Shown: positions 12,127 to 24,977, counted from the stretch's first letter. The stretch: 64,000 nucleotides of DNA from Paguma larvata (GCA_030068075.1 CM057826.1:35576211-35640210), one strand, 5' to 3'. The notes: generated by a model not told the origin, from the letters alone. Numbers and translations are program-made.

Positions 12127-12580
12127 GTGCAGCCACTCTGGAAAACGGCGTGGATGTTCCTCAAAAAAATGAAAATGGAGCTACCCTATGACCTAGCAAT
12201 GGCACTGCTAGGAATCTACCCAAGAGACACAGGAGTGCTGATGCATAGGGACATGTGTACCCCAATGTTTATAGCAGCTCTTTCGACAATAGCCAAATCA
12301 TGGAAAGAGACTAAGTGTCCATCAACTGATGAATGGATAAAGAAGAAGTGGTATATATACATACAATGGAATACTACTTGGAAATGAGGAAGAATGAAAT
12401 CTGGCCATGCATAGCAACATGGATGGAACTGGAGTGTATTATGCTAAGTGAGATAAGTCAGGCAGAGAAAGACAGATACCACGTTTCCACGCATAGATGG
12501 ATTTTGAGAGACCTAGCAGAAAACCATGGGGGAGGTAAAGAGGGGAAAGGAAAAAAGACACAGAGAGGGAGGAAGACATA
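12127..12580 (+). pseudogene. L1 ORF2 C-terminal remnant (frameshifted)
   Basis: Residual coding sequence of the L1 ORF2 (endonuclease/reverse transcriptase) end, after both catalytic domains. One frame is open from 12127 to 12387, and the continuation of the family sequence (readings MEYYLEM, ATWMELECIML, EISQAEKDRY) is in another frame from 12333 to 12581. It is a dead fragment inside the truncated L1, not a host gene. Confidence 0.85.
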
Positions 12581-12636
12581 ACACAGAGAGGGGAAAGGAA
12601 AAAAGACATGGAGAGGGAGGAAGTCTCAAAGACTAA
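12541..12636 (+). repeat. 48-bp tandem duplication in the L1 3' UTR
   Basis: Two adjacent copies beginning AGGGGAAAGGAAAAAAGACA, at 12541-12588 and 12589-12636, differ at a few positions, mainly the last third. It could be locus-specific or a subfamily trait. Confidence 0.85.
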
Positions 12637-13262
12637 GAACAAACTGAGGGTGAGGGGGATGTGGGAGGGGGGAGAGTGGATGACAGGCACAGAGGAAGGC
12701 ACTTGTTGGGATGTGCACTGGGTGTTGCACGGGAACTAATTTGACAATAAATTATTTAAAAAAATAAAAAAAAGAAGGAGCAGTGCTAAAGAGTTTACAT
12801 TTTGCTTCATAGTCAAGGGGACACTTTGAAAAGTTCTGAGCGATGGAATAATACCAGAGACTCTGTTGTTAATGAAAATATCTCTGGCAGCAATATATCA
12901 TGGGTGGCTTTGAGAGGAGGAGAAACTACAGCTGGTGATCGGATGGGAGATTCTTGTAATAATCTATGTCAATGGTGATGAAGTCCTGAATTAGGGAAAG
13001 CTGTGAGACTAGTGAGGTAGGGTTCATTGGAAAGGAATTTTTGTAATAGACTCTGTAACTTAGAAAGAGACAGGTAAGTATGGGGCATTCAGGAAGCAAA
13101 TTGAATTATTCAATACAACTTCATAGGGCACTTAATATGTGTTAGGAGCTTGGTGTGGGCTAGAAATAATAATAATAAAAAAATATATAGTCCAAAAGAA
13201 AAACTTCACAACCTAGTCAAGCATTGAAATGTAAACAAATAAATACCACATAAAGTAATTAA

Positions 13263-13302
13263 GATCTATCTATATCTATCTATCTATCTATCATCTATCT
13301 AT
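13263..13302. repeat. (ATCT)n microsatellite
   Basis: About ten ATCT units with small interruptions (ATATCT, ATC). Confidence 0.9.
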
Positions 13303-13931
13303 TACCTTTCTCAGAGAATGGAGCTACAAAAGAGGTGACTTACTAACATGCCGTTTAAACTGGTGCTTGAAAGATAGGTAGAAATTTGATAAACAAGACA
13401 GGGTAGATAAGATATCGAGGCACACAGAACAGCTTTGCAGACACACAGGTGAACTAAAGCACACGACGTGTTTTGAGAGCAGTTGGGGAAGGCAGCGGAG
13501 GTACCTAGTCGGAGGTAAAGAAGGAAAATTAGCTACATTGTGCTCAACATTTCAATTTGGTCTGAAGGTGATAATAAAACAGAAAAGGGTTTCAAATGAT
13601 GTCTGTGAGTAGAAAAGTAACATTGAGCTGAAGATGAACGGAGGGTAAAGATCGAAGGCAGGCAATTCAGAAGGGAGCTGTTGCAATAATTCAGGTTAGA
13701 GATAATGAAGCTCTGGACTTGGGCAGCGGCAGAGGGAAAGGAAATGGAAGATTAAACGTTTATGTAGTTGGTGGAAACTGGATATAAAGCACAGCTGAAT
13801 GTAGAAAGAGGTTAGAAGGTGACTGTGAGGACTTTAGTATGGATGATTGAGCTGCTGCTGCTGCCATTAGCTGAGAAAGAAAATACAGCCCGAAGAACAG
13901 GATTTATGCAAGAAAGGGTAAGAGATAATAA

Positions 13932-14150
13932 TAACAGCTAATATTTACTGAGCATTTATATACCAGGCTCACTCTAGTACTTTGTGTGATTTAACTCTTT
14001 ACCCCTCACAATGGAGTAAGGAAGTAGGTACTCTCATTATCTTTATTTATAGATGAAGAAATTAAGGCACAGGGAGCTCACATAACCTCTCCGAAGTTGC
14101 ACAGCTAGTAAGAAGCAGAGCCAACACTTGTACCCAGATGGTGTGGTTGC
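13932..14150 (+). mobile_element. MIR SINE (ancient, tRNA-derived)
   Basis: Near full-length MIR: ACAGCTAATATTTACTGAGC, a degraded 'TTTAACTCTTTACCCCTCAC', GATGAAGAAATTAAGGCACA and TTGCACAGCTAGTAAG. MIRs are shared by all mammals, so this copy predates the carnivores. Confidence 0.92.
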
Positions 14151-14675
14151 AGGAAATGCATTCTTAATTTTATGTTGCTTACGCTTGCATGCAGCTTTGG
14201 ACATATGGAACTTTCTGCGTTGGTAGAGAGGTAAAACTCTGAAATGGGGGGAGAGGTCAAAGGTAGAGCTACAGAAAGGTGAGTCAGTAATGTAGAGGAA
14301 TAAGTGGAGTGAAAGTTGAATGACAGAGGATAAGGGTGGAAGATGAACTTTATGAAAGGTTCCTCATCAGTGTTTAGAGGTGGTCTGTGAGTCAAGGCAA
14401 GACTCGGGTACACTCAGAGAGAGAGGTCAGAATGAAGAACTTGAGAGCAGAAATACTGCCGGTAAGAAATATATGTTCACCAGCACTAAAACCAACATGA
14501 TCAGGGATTGATGAAAGGTCATGATATTGGCATTTGAGGAGGAGTTTGTATCTTTTGAGAAGACAGTTCCAGATGAGCGCTCTGGAGAGAAGCAGGAGAC
14601 CAATACATTGGCTTACATGTTGCAGGTGCAGAGGGAGGATGGTAAGAACAAATTTTGCTTTTTAAAAAAATTGTG
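14151..14675. other. Unassigned old repeat-like DNA
   Basis: Purine-biased plus strand in the same style as 11330-13930. No gene. The 102-codon minus-strand ORF here is Ser/Leu/Pro-rich and mirrors the purine bias. Confidence 0.4.
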
Positions 14676-14892
14676 GGGGTGCCTGGATGGCTCAGTCGGT
14701 TGAGCGTCTGACTTTGGCTCAGGTCATGATCTCACTGTTTCCGAGTTCGAGCCCCACATTAGGCTCTGTGCTGACGGCTCGGAGCCTGGAGCCTGCTTCA
14801 GATTCTGTGTCTCTCTCTCTCTGCCCCTCCCCTGCTCATGCTCTGTCTCTCTCTCCCTCTCTTGAAATAAATAAATGCCCCTCCAAAAAAGT
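14676..14892 (+). mobile_element. CanSINE
   Basis: Plus-strand copy with well-kept pol III boxes: TGGCTCAGTCGG (A box) and GTTCGAGCC (B box). AAAAAAATTGTG lies on both sides (from 14664 and from about 14894), a roughly 12-bp duplication. Confidence 0.96.
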
Positions 14893-16749
14893 AAAAAAAA
14901 ATTGTGGTAAAAGCACATGTAATATGTGATCTATCCTCAATTTCTTAAGTATACAGTACAGGATGGTTAAGTATAAGCACAATGTTCTAGAGCCAATCTC
15001 TAGAACTTTTTCGAGAATAGCTGAAACTATACCCATTGAACAGAGAGAATAAAAACTAGATAAGTAGCTGGGGAGGCCTGGGAGTTAAAGGAGGTTTTTA
15101 CTTTTGTTTTTCTTTTAAGTGCTTTGGAGACAAATAATATAGGAGGCCCACAGGGAGCAGCAAACAATGAAATAGATGAAGATACAACAGAGAGGCAAGG
15201 TAACACATAGAGTCACTTTCTAGATGGGAGATATTGGTTCTAATGTAAAATGAAAATTGTTTTTTAAAAGAGTTAACACACCTTGCCATGAAACATCAGG
15301 AATTGAAAGGTTGTTAGACCAACTCTATTCTTTTTAAGTTAGCTTAATTAATCTCCAAGTGTTCATACAAATGTACAACGATATTAAAAACTTGTCTGTG
15401 GCCTTTGCTACATCACTGGTGGAGTTCGTTTAGACCACCTCCCATTGGTGAAGCTCATATCATCCTCAGGATTCTTGGGGCTTTGATTCCCTTGTACTGA
15501 GACTCAGTTTGAGTTTTCCTTCTATTATCAGTCTTTGTGTCTGTGTTCCATTGCCCCATGTGAGAAATACTTCCATTTTCTCCCCTATCCCTGATGGGAC
15601 ACAGACGCTTGATCTGCCTCTGGTCTTATTTTCTGCATTAAGGGAAAGTGATCAGATAGAAATAATCTATGAAGATAACTAAACAAGTGTATGTTGGATG
15701 ATCTCAACCTCCTAAAGGAAGTAGGAGGTGAGGTCATTTGCCCACACTGAGTGAAAGGAGTGATCTTAAGAGTTTGAGGGGAATAGAGGAAGTTTGGAAT
15801 AATTTGGAGAATTCACTGTGAATAAAAGGATTTCCAAGCCATCCTGAGGAGCCTGCTGAGATTAGATATCATAAATTTGTAGTGGAGCCAACTGGCGGTT
15901 TCTCGACTTTTTCCAGTATTACTTGGCAGTGGGATAACAAAAGCAGAGAAAACAGATGGTTAGATTTATCCAACATTGGGGATTGGCAGGACAGCTGCAG
16001 AGGAAGTTTGAGATGGGTTCAAGATCCTTGGTTGCTAGTGAGAGACAAGAATGGAGGAGAAATGGGTGACCATGGCGTTCAGGCTAGTCAGATAAACAAA
16101 TGAACCAGCTAAAGAACTGGCTGAAGAACAGGGAAAGAGAGTGAGGAGGAGAGAGTCTAGAGACAGAACAAGAGTGTAAGGACAGGGAACAAGGTTAGTA
16201 GGTGTGGAATGGAGCAGAAGTGGCCGAGGTCCTGGGCGTTGCTCCCAGAGGGGTCAGCTTCCACAGCCTGGTGGGAAAAGAGAAAATGTTCAGGTGATGA
16301 TAGGATGTATCATATGGCTTCCATAGTTGAATAAAGCAAAAGGTGATGCGAGTGGAAAAAGTGGAAGAAATGAAGGTGGAGGATGGGGAAAAAGTTATCA
16401 GCTCTAATGTCGAAAGTAGCTACAGGATGGGTTAGAGATGAAATCTGAGATATAAGTGTGATATTCCTTAAGGGTTAGAAAATGAGCAAAATAGAGATTA
16501 AAAAGTCTTGGCATTGAAGTCACATTAACCTGGATTTGCATCTTCGAGTCATGGTCAAGTCTGTACTAGCTGTGTGGAAGATGAGGATGGAAGAAAAAGA
16601 CAAATCTACCTTGTTTAAATTTTATTTTTTTATTATAAAAACATTTAAAGTAAAACAAAACCGGATGTTATTTATGTGTTATATTCAATGCCGCTAAAAA
16701 GCAGTCATTGCTTCTTTTTTTCAGGATAATCAAATGTTTAATGTAAAGA
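14893..16749. other. Unassigned DNA
   Basis: No gene. 15770-16450 has the purine-biased, old-repeat look of the 11-14 kb region. Small ORFs carry no recognisable domain. Confidence 0.45.
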
Positions 16750-16987
16750 AGACGGGCACCTGTGCAGCTCAGTGGGTTAAGCATCCAACTTCCAACTTTA
16801 GCTTAGGTCGTGATCTCATGGTGTGTAAGTTCGAGCCCTGCATGGGGCTCTGTGCTGACAGCTCAGAGCCTGGAGCCTGCTTCAGATTCTGTGTCTCCAT
16901 CTCTCTATCTGCCCCTCCCCCACTCATGTTCTGTCTCTCCCTCTCTCAAAAATAAATAAACTTTGAGAAAAATTTAAAAAAATTTAA
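16750..16987 (+). mobile_element. CanSINE
   Basis: Plus-strand copy with a diverged head (GACGGGCACCTGTGCAGCTC), B box GTTCGAGCC and an AAATAAATAAA tail. ATGTAAAGA flanks it at 16741-16749 and 16988-16996. Confidence 0.94.
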
Positions 16988-16996
16988 ATGTAAAGA

Positions 16997-18180
16997 TTTT
17001 TGTGATGTTTAAAGAAAGGTTCTTGGTAATATTCATGTGTCAGGCCCCCCCCAGATTTCTTATTGACTTATTATTCATTAAATTCTATTTCTGGACCATG
17101 GACGTTATTTTTAAAAATCTGGTAATAAGGAACAAAACTCCATATTTAACACAGGGCTTTGGAGTCACATGACCAACACATTTCAGGAACGATTCTGTTT
17201 TCTCTTTCAATTCTCTTCCTGAGATGACTCCACAACATGGAAAGAATTATTAGGAATCAGTTTTGCTACACTCAAAATGACTGGAAATGATCACCTAGTT
17301 GTCATGGTGACCTGGTTGGATGAGGTCATCCACTTTCTTATCCAGTCAACAACTACATCCCTCACCACAGTCCCAGTGAGCGCTGTAGTTTTACTAACTG
17401 CCAAATGGAAAGACTTGCTAAGTTATCAAATCCATTAATAGCCAAAGCAAGATGAATCTCATTTACACGTTCCTGAGGTTTTACCCATCATGCTTTTAAA
17501 TGGCTTAAGTCACCAGGCTTTGGCTGCTTGGACTCTTTTGTCTCAGTCTCTCCTTGTTCTCTGGTCATCTGAGGAAACGCTTTAATATTCTGCTTAATTT
17601 TCTCTTATTCTGTTTCACTTCAGTCAGTAAAGGCCCATTTTAAATGGCTACACTTTCATCAAGAAATGTTGGCATGAGTAATCTTTAAACGTATTTCGAA
17701 GATGGCAAGGCAAATAGTGAGTAATTTTGGGGTTGATGTGAATATGTTACTAATTTATGGTGAGTAGGGACTTTTTTGTCATTGGAAAGATTATTCTCCA
17801 CATACTAGATTGGTTTGGTTAACTCTCTGATGCAATTTTGACCCAAACTGTGTATATGAAAATATCCAGTTAAAAACGATCTGGATTTTATGTGCTTTCC
17901 CCTAGTTGTCTCCACTTAACTTGCTTCCAATTCAATTCTCAAAAGTCACATTTCTGTTTCATCTTCATCCTCAAGAGTCAGCTTTCCTATGCTTCCTATG
18001 CTGACCAATCTTTCAGTGTCCAATTTTCAGTCGTTAAAATTACTGGAAGTCTCTAATGCACTTGGTTTGCTTGTATATCCCTACATATCACTACTTCTTA
18101 CTCATCCTATGGTCCTTGGTTCCAATGCCATCCTCCTTCATGAAACATTTGCGTGTTACCTTTCCCTACCTCTTGGGTAG
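16997..18180. other. Unassigned DNA
   Basis: Nothing recognisable as a gene or repeat. It is AT-rich and largely single-copy-looking, and it opens the 9.4-kb stretch without any CanSINE that runs to 26.36 kb. Confidence 0.5.
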
Positions 18181-18397
18181 TACTTCCTTTGGGTACTCCT
18201 ATAAAATTCAGTGTTTTATTCCATCAGTGCACTGGCATGTTGTATTATAATTATTTGTTCATATCTCAACTCCTACTACTGGATTTTGAGCTTTTTGAGG
18301 GTAGAACAATATGTTATTCTTGTTTATTTTTCTAATATTTAAGCACAGGCTAGGCAATCATGTCATGTATGATGACTGCAATAAATTACAAAAAGTT
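18180..18397 (+). mobile_element. L2 LINE 3'-end fragment
   Basis: TTTTGAGCTTTTTGAGGGTAG, 'TTTAAGCACAGGCTAGGCA' and a final GCAATAAATTAC follow the order of the L2 3' end (TGAGCTCCTTGAGGGCAGG ... GCACAGTGCCTGGCACA ... CAATAAAT). Old and non-coding. Confidence 0.65.
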
Positions 18398-18767
18398 TGC
18401 AAAATCAGGATTTTTTTTTTTTTACTATGCACTTGGATCCTTAACTGCAGCAGTCTACAATAATTAGCAAAGCATGAATTTATTTTGATTAGGAAAAAAA
18501 ATCAAGGTAAGATGAAATCAGATGTTGCATATTGTTGTACCTCTGTGAGCAAATAGATTGGTTTCCTTCTCTATCTCTGGAAATGCCAATGGTGACAGCG
18601 ATGCTGAGGGAGACAGAGAAACAAGTCGAGGTGAATGTATATTTTCATTATTAGATTCTCAAGCCCAATTCTGACTGGGAGAATTGGTTGGACCACTTGT
18701 GAGACAAAAGGACTTCTTTTGCCCATTTAGGATCAAGAATGAGAATAGATAGTATGCTTATGTTACT

Positions 18768-19235
18768 TGCAGAATTATTCATAATAGCCAAAAAGTTAAA
18801 ACAACCTAAATGTCCCTCAATGGACAAATGGATAAAGAAAATATGGTATAATACAACAATATATTATTCAGCCTCTAATAAAGAAGGAATCCTATAACAT
18901 GTTACAATATAGATGAAACCAGAAGATATTATGCTAAGTGAAATAAGACACAAAACGACAAATACTACACAATTCCACTTATATGAGGTATATAAAGTAG
19001 TCAAACTCATTGACACAGAAAATAGAACACTGGTAGCTGTGGGCAGGGGGGGAGGGAGAAATGAGTAGTTGTTGTTCATTGGATATAGAATTTCAGTTTT
19101 GCAAAATAAAAAGTTCTAGAGATTTATTGTCCAACAATATAGATATAGTTAACACTAGGGAACTGCATGCTTCAAAATGGTTGAGATGGTAAATTTTTAT
19201 GTTATGCATTTTTTAAAATTAAAGATAAAATAAAA
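18768..19235 (+). mobile_element. Old LINE-1 3' end
   Basis: L1M-type end: ATTCATAATAGCCAAAAAG, CCTAAATGTCCCTCAATGG, ATTATGCTAAGTGAAATAAG and CACTTATATGAGGTATATAA, then a 3' UTR with GGTTGAGATGGTAAATTTTA and an A-rich end. It has no open frame and lies in the same orientation as, and resembles, the 4607-5226 copy. Confidence 0.88.
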
Positions 19236-21640
19236 CAGAAAAATAAGACTAAAATAAAATACTGTCAAAGGGTGGGGGGAAACCTAGGCTAGACGCTGAC
19301 AAGGTGGGTATTTCTGAGATTATCTCTCATGCCCAAATCCTAATATTGGTTGTGTGACTCTAAAATGTCAAATGTTTACAAAAGGCACAAAAGAAAGAAC
19401 CCAAGACAAGACACCTTCCTGCTTCTATACCAATGACAGAATTGACCTAGCATAATAGCGCATGAATCTTCTACCATGGGCCTCACACTGGTGCCTATAA
19501 GAAGATTCAAGGGTCCAGTAATCTCTCTCTAAAGCTTGAGGTAGTCTAACAAGAAGCCTATCCATTGTACCAGCCACAGATGATGATAAAGAAGTTAAAC
19601 AAGTGACATGTTAAGGAATATAAATTTTATGCTATGGAAAATATAAACTTTTGATAGCCTTTCAGCGTAAAACAAAATGATCAAATATATGAGTTAATGC
19701 AATCGCTCCATTGGAGTGGTGTCAGAGATGTGCAGGGAAAAGAGAATGTTTCAGATGGACAGAGCATTCAAACGCACCAGTGTCCTTTGGCTTAGCTGAT
19801 TGGGAAATCATTGGAACACCAGATTTAAAATCATGTTAGAGGTAAAATGACAATCATAGTGACCAAAGAAATGAATAGAAATTGAGAAGTTGGAAAGAGT
19901 GAGCATAACTGATGTCCTGGGAAAGAAGGCAAGTAAAGTGTTATTTACATGTGAGGAAGTTTAGTGGATGTTTTCTTCCTAGCTTGGAAGAGACCAAGCA
20001 TGGCTAAGCTTAAGGTAAAGAGTTAACAGAGAGGGAGAATTAGAAGATGAAGAAAACAGAGGTATAACTGACAGATGGAGTTACCAAAGTGACCATGATG
20101 AGATAGAGGTAGGACAAGGAAATAACATTTGATATGAGAAGGAAACCTCTATTATCAGAAGAGCAAGGACAGATGAGAGGTACTGGACTTTAAGATTTCT
20201 GAGGCTGAAGAAGAATGTCAATCACCCTTCTGGACTCACAAAGAGACAGCTTACAGTCAACTTTTCCTAAGTATTATTGTGATTAATTTTGATTGGATTA
20301 ATTTGGATTAATCATTTTCTTGCCAAGGAGAAAAATGCAAGGTGATTACTGAGGGTGTGTTATAGATGTTTTTTATCTTTACTGGAAAACATGACAACTA
20401 AGACACAGAGATGTTCCAAAAATGTCCCACGTTGGGTTGAGCATGATGACTCCTTGTCAGATGACCTGATCTCTCAGAGAAGCACTAACCTTGGCCTCAG
20501 GTCAGTGCAAGGGAAGCCAGTGAAGGACATATCTAATGAAAAATAAAATTGCTTAAATAATGCAGAGTGTGGCTTGGGCTGAAATTCAAATCATTTTCTT
20601 ATTAGATGATTTCCCAATGACCTCTTTATAGGGAGACTGGAAGGTTGGAAATCTTTTTGTAATGTTTTTGAAGTTATTTCATGATGATTCAGATTCTATT
20701 TCTGTTCAGAGTACCAAGATTATTTATAATCTTATAACTGCTTTTTCCCCCTAGCTATTTTTATATCATTACAAAAGAACTCTTTCAAAATGGTAAATTG
20801 CTGACACCCTCTTCATCTTGGCATGACTATTCCTCCTCATTTCATTATTTTTATTATGTAAATAACTGTATCATAAAATTCTCAATGCAAGCTCCAATTG
20901 AGATGTGAAGGGCAAGTATTCCCAAGAAATACAATCTTGTTAAAATGCATTGCTTTATAGGGAACACTAAGACCCATTGTGAACACAACATGAAGCCATA
21001 AAATGATTAAAATGTCCTTGGTAATAAAATTTTGACCCTAAGTTACTGACAACAGATCAGTATCTTTTAAGCATCAACCACTACCTGTTACTGTGGGGGG
21101 TGGGGATGAGGAGGTAGACTATTATGAACTCTAATGCAGACTAGATAAATTCCTGAGTGTGGAGGAAGATAATTGATGTTATTTTCCATTATAAACTATA
21201 ATGCATTCTCCAAAACATCTGATTCTTTACATATACTTTGACTATTTCTCTGCGTCATTGGCAGAATATTGAATGTGACTGTATGTGGGCTCTCAGACGA
21301 GGTATTTATTGGGTATTTAATGTTAAGACATTTTACCAATAAATGATCCTTTGGCATTTTCCCTTTCAAGACCATTTCCTTTTGATCAGAAAGACTAAAC
21401 TGTCTGAGCTGAAATATATATGATTATGAAATATATATGCATGTATAATTAAAATGTTAATTTTTGGTTATATGGTTATTGTAACGGCTTGAAGAAGCAT
21501 ATTTGTATAAACTGGTGGTAGGCAACTTCCCTCGCAACTGGGGGAATAAGTGCCTAGGTCTTAAAAGAGGGAACTGGGAAGTCTACCACAGCATCTACTG
21601 AAATAGATACCTTGTACTGTAACCCAAATCACGCAGCAAC
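19236..21640. other. Unassigned DNA
   Basis: About 2.4 kb without gene or named repeat. Purine-rich old-repeat-like sequence at 19880-20220. A local cluster of GATTAATTT-type repeats lies at 20281-20315. Confidence 0.45.
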
Positions 21641-23609
21641 ATCGAGGTTTATTTTTAAGATTAATTTTTCAGAGGAGTCAAAGAAGTTTTAAGTTTACAA
21701 TAAAATTCAGAGGGAAATTCATAGTTTTACATATATGCACTCCTGACCCCCCAACATGCATAGTTGTTCCCATTGTCAATATTACTTACCAGGGTGGTGC
21801 ATCTTTCACCAAGGGCGAACCTAGATTGACACATCATGATCACCCAAAGTCCACCTTAGAGGTCACTCTTGGTGTTGTACTTTCTAAGGATTTGGACAAA
21901 TGTATAATGACATCTATCTGTTATTATAACATACAGAATATTTTCAATGTGCCCTAAAAACTTATGTGCTTTTTCTATTCATCTCCTGCCACCCCTGTGG
22001 CCCCTGACAACCACTGATCTTTTTATCATGTCCATAATTTTACCTTTTCCAGAATCTCATGGAGTCAGAATCATATAGTATGTAGCTTTTTCTGATTGGC
22101 TTCTTTCACTTTGTAATATGCATTTTTAAGATTCATCCATATCTTTCTATGGCTTGATAGATCACTTCTCTTCAGAGCTGAATAATATTCTGTTGTCTGG
22201 AGGTACCACAATTTATTTATCCCTTCACCTACTGGAGAACATCTTGGCTGCTTCTGAGTTTTGGCAAGTGTGAAAAAATATGAAAATAAATTGATGCTTA
22301 AACATCTGTGTGAAATTTTTTCAGGGATATAAGTTTTCAGCTTCTTTGGATAAATATTAAGGAATGCAATTGTTGGATTAGACGAGAAGTGTATGTTTAG
22401 TTTTGTAAGAAACTGTCAAACTACTGTCCTCCAGGGTGCCTGTATCATTTTGCATTCTCACTGTTGATGAGTGTTTCTGTAGCTCCATATCCTTGCCATC
22501 ATTTAATGCTGTCAGTGTCTTGGATTTTGGACATTCTGATTGGTTTGTTGTGGTATCTAATTGTTTTAATTTGCATTTCCTTAATGACATATGATGTAAA
22601 GCATCTTTTCATATACTTTTTTTGCCATTTCTATATATTTTTTGGTGAGGTGTCTGTTTAGGTCTTTGGATCATTTTTTAATCAGGTTGCTTGTTTTCTT
22701 ATTTTGAGTTTTAAGTGTTCTTCGGATATCTGTTATTTATCCTATGCACCCTTTGGAAATACTTTCCCCCATTCTGTGGCTTGTCTTCTAATTCTTCTGA
22801 TACTGTCTTTTTCAGAGCAGACATTTTTAATTTTAATGAATTCTAATTTATCAATTATTTCTCTCATGAATTATGTCTGTGGTGTCATATCTAAAAAGGT
22901 ATCATCATGCTCAAAGTTATCTAGCTTTTCTCCTATTAACTTCTAAAAATTTTATAGTTTTGACTTTATATTTAGGTTTGTGATCCATTTTGAATAAATT
23001 GTTACGAAGGGTATTAGATCTGTGTCTAGATTTATTTTTTATGCACGTGGATGTTCAGTTGTTGCAGCACCATTTACTGAAAAGACTATCTTTGCTCAGT
23101 GGTATTGCCTTTGCTTTTGTCAAAGATCACCTGTCTATATTTATGAGGGTCTATTTTTGGGTTCTCTATTGTGTTACAATGATCTATTTCTATGCTCTCT
23201 TGCCAATACCACATGGTTTTGATTACCGTAGTTTTATATGGTGAGTCTTGAAGTCAGGTAGTGTCAATTCTCCAACTTCGTTCTTGTATTTCTTTCAATG
23301 TTGTGTTGGGTATTTTAGCTGTTTTGCTTCTGCATATAAACTTTAGAATTAATTTGTTGATATCTATAAAATAACTGCTGGATTTCAACTGGGAATGCAT
23401 TGAATCTCTCAAGTTGGGAAGAGCTGGCATCTTGACAATATTGAGTATTCTTATCAATGAACATGGAATATCTCTCCATATGTTTATTTCATCTTTGATT
23501 TCCTTCATTAGAGTTTTGAAGTTCTCCTCATGAAGATCTTGTATGTATTTTGTGAGATTTATATCTAAATATCTAATTTTTTGGATACTAATGTTAATTT
23601 TATTTGAAA

Positions 23610-23945
23610 TGAAAACAGAGTTTATTGAAGATCTGTATCTATAACTGTATCTGTCTATATCTATCTATATCTATTTAGAGAGACAGAGTATCTGGGAGAC
23701 TTAGAAAGAAAGAGGGCATGAATCTCCTCTTTGCTTGGGGCTCGGGGTTTTTATTGGTATTGGAGTCTGGTGCAGGTGTCCTGATGGGCACCGTGGAACT
23801 GGTCAGGACAAGGGCAGGATACAGATGTCCTTCACTAGGCATTCATCCCCTGAAGTCAGGGTTCCTGGCATCCAGGTGTTTGGAGTCAGTGATCTTGGAG
23901 AATATTTATGATGATTCTGCCCAGTCACTTACTAGATGTTATCTA
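23610..23945 (-). mobile_element. Solo-type LTR of a class I-like ERV, antisense
   Basis: Reverse-complement features: a TATA-like AATAAAAACC just before a CCC-rich start region, then AAGTCTCCCAG and a poly(A) signal AATAAA immediately before CTCTGTTTTC (plus strand TTTATT at 23621-23626). It sits inside the antisense L1M, whose sequence resumes on the far side. A TATC-rich stretch (23635-23680) has expanded inside it. The duplication could not be defined, so the edges are approximate and the class is a guess. Confidence 0.6.
23635..23680. repeat. (TATC)n-like microsatellite
   Basis: Imperfect TATCTA/TATCTG repeats inside the antisense LTR. Confidence 0.75.
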
Positions 23946-24699
23946 TTGTGCTTTTTATTTTAAATTCTACTTGCTTCTTGCTGACATATAGGAAATCAAT
24001 TGACCTTTGTACATTAATCTTGTATCTTGCAACCTTGCTATAAGTACCTATTAGTTACAGGGGAGTTTTTGGTCAATTCTTTCAGATTTTCTACGTAGAT
24101 GATGATATCAATTGTGAACAAAGGCAGCTTTGTGTGTCTTTCCTAATATGTATAATCTTTATTTCCTTTTATAGTGTGTAGAATTAGTCAGGTCTTCCAG
24201 AATAATGTTGAAAAAGAGTGGTGAGAGGAGACATCTTGTCTTGTTTTTGATCTTAGAGGTAAAGCTTTAAGTTTTTTTACCATCAAATATAATACTCTCT
24301 GAAGGTTCTTTTGTAGGTAGTCTGTCTCAAGCCTTGAGAAAATTCTCTCCATTCCCAGTTTACTGAGAGTTTTTATCATGAATGGATTTGGGATTTTGTC
24401 AAATGATATTTATGTATCTTTTGATATGATCAAGTGATTTTTCCTCTGTAGTCTGTTGTTGTGATGGATTACATTAATTGATTTCAAATGTGGAACCAGT
24501 CTTGTATACTTATATACATGGTGTATACTTTTTTTTATATACTTTTTTTTGAATAAATTTCCTAATATTTTGTTGAGGATTGTTGTGTCTATATTCACCA
24601 GCAATATTGGTCTGGATGTTTTTTTCTTTATTTTTTGTAATGTTTTTATCTGGTTTTGGTTTTAGGGTAATGCTAGCCTAATTGAATAAGTTATATGCA

Positions 24700-24977
24700 T
24701 ATGACTTTTGACTTTTGCATATATTTATATGCAAACTAAGTACTAATAGTCTACTATTGCCCAGAAGCCTTACTAATAAGATAAATTGTCAATTAGCACA
24801 TGTTTTGTATGGTATATCTATTATATACTGTATTATTATAATAAAGTAAGCTAGAAAAAATGTTATTAATAACTTATAAGGAAGAGAAAATACATTTATA
24901 GTTCTGGACTGTACATACATATAAATCTTTGTAGAAGTGGACCCACACAGTTCAAACCCATGTTCAAGGGTCAACTG
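24700..24977 (-). mobile_element. TcMar-Tigger-type MITE (MER44/Tigger7-like)
   Basis: The right end GTTCAAGGGTCAACTG followed by TA is the terminal inverted repeat of a Tigger-family element. TACTAATAGTCTACTATTGC, GTATGGTATATCTATTATAT and AATAAAGTAAGCTAG match its body. The other end is decayed or missing. Its TA target suits the mariner/Tigger superfamily, and it interrupts the antisense L1M. Confidence 0.75.

Larger units (their letters stand above)
11744..12772 (+). mobile_element. LINE-1, 5'-truncated (ORF2 C-terminus and 3' UTR)
   Basis: A 1029-bp insertion bounded by perfect 16-bp duplications AGAAGGAGCAGTGCTA at 11728-11743 and 12773-12788. It starts inside ORF2. A run of 86 codons at 12127-12387 carries the ORF2 C-terminal region (readings such as PLWKTAW, YDLA, NTTWK), and the frame then shifts at about 12333-12390. 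The 3' UTR holds a 48-bp tandem duplication, a G-rich tract and AATAAA followed by an A-rich tail. Because most of ORF2 and all of ORF1 are missing it cannot mobilise itself. The intact duplication and low decay mark it as much younger than the other L1s in the window. Confidence 0.96.
11330..13930 (+). repeat. Ancient unassigned interspersed repeat, host of a younger L1
   Basis: Both sides of the L1 at 11744-12772 have the style of an old mammal-wide repeat: 'GACTTCATGGAAGAAGGGCC', 'GGTTAAAGGAATAGCC' and, further on, 'GAGCTGTTGCAATAATTCAG' with 'GGTTAGAGATAATG'. The continuity across the L1 insertion shows it predates the L1. I cannot name the family with confidence; RepeatMasker against Dfam would settle it. 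No open reading frame of interest. Confidence 0.4.
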
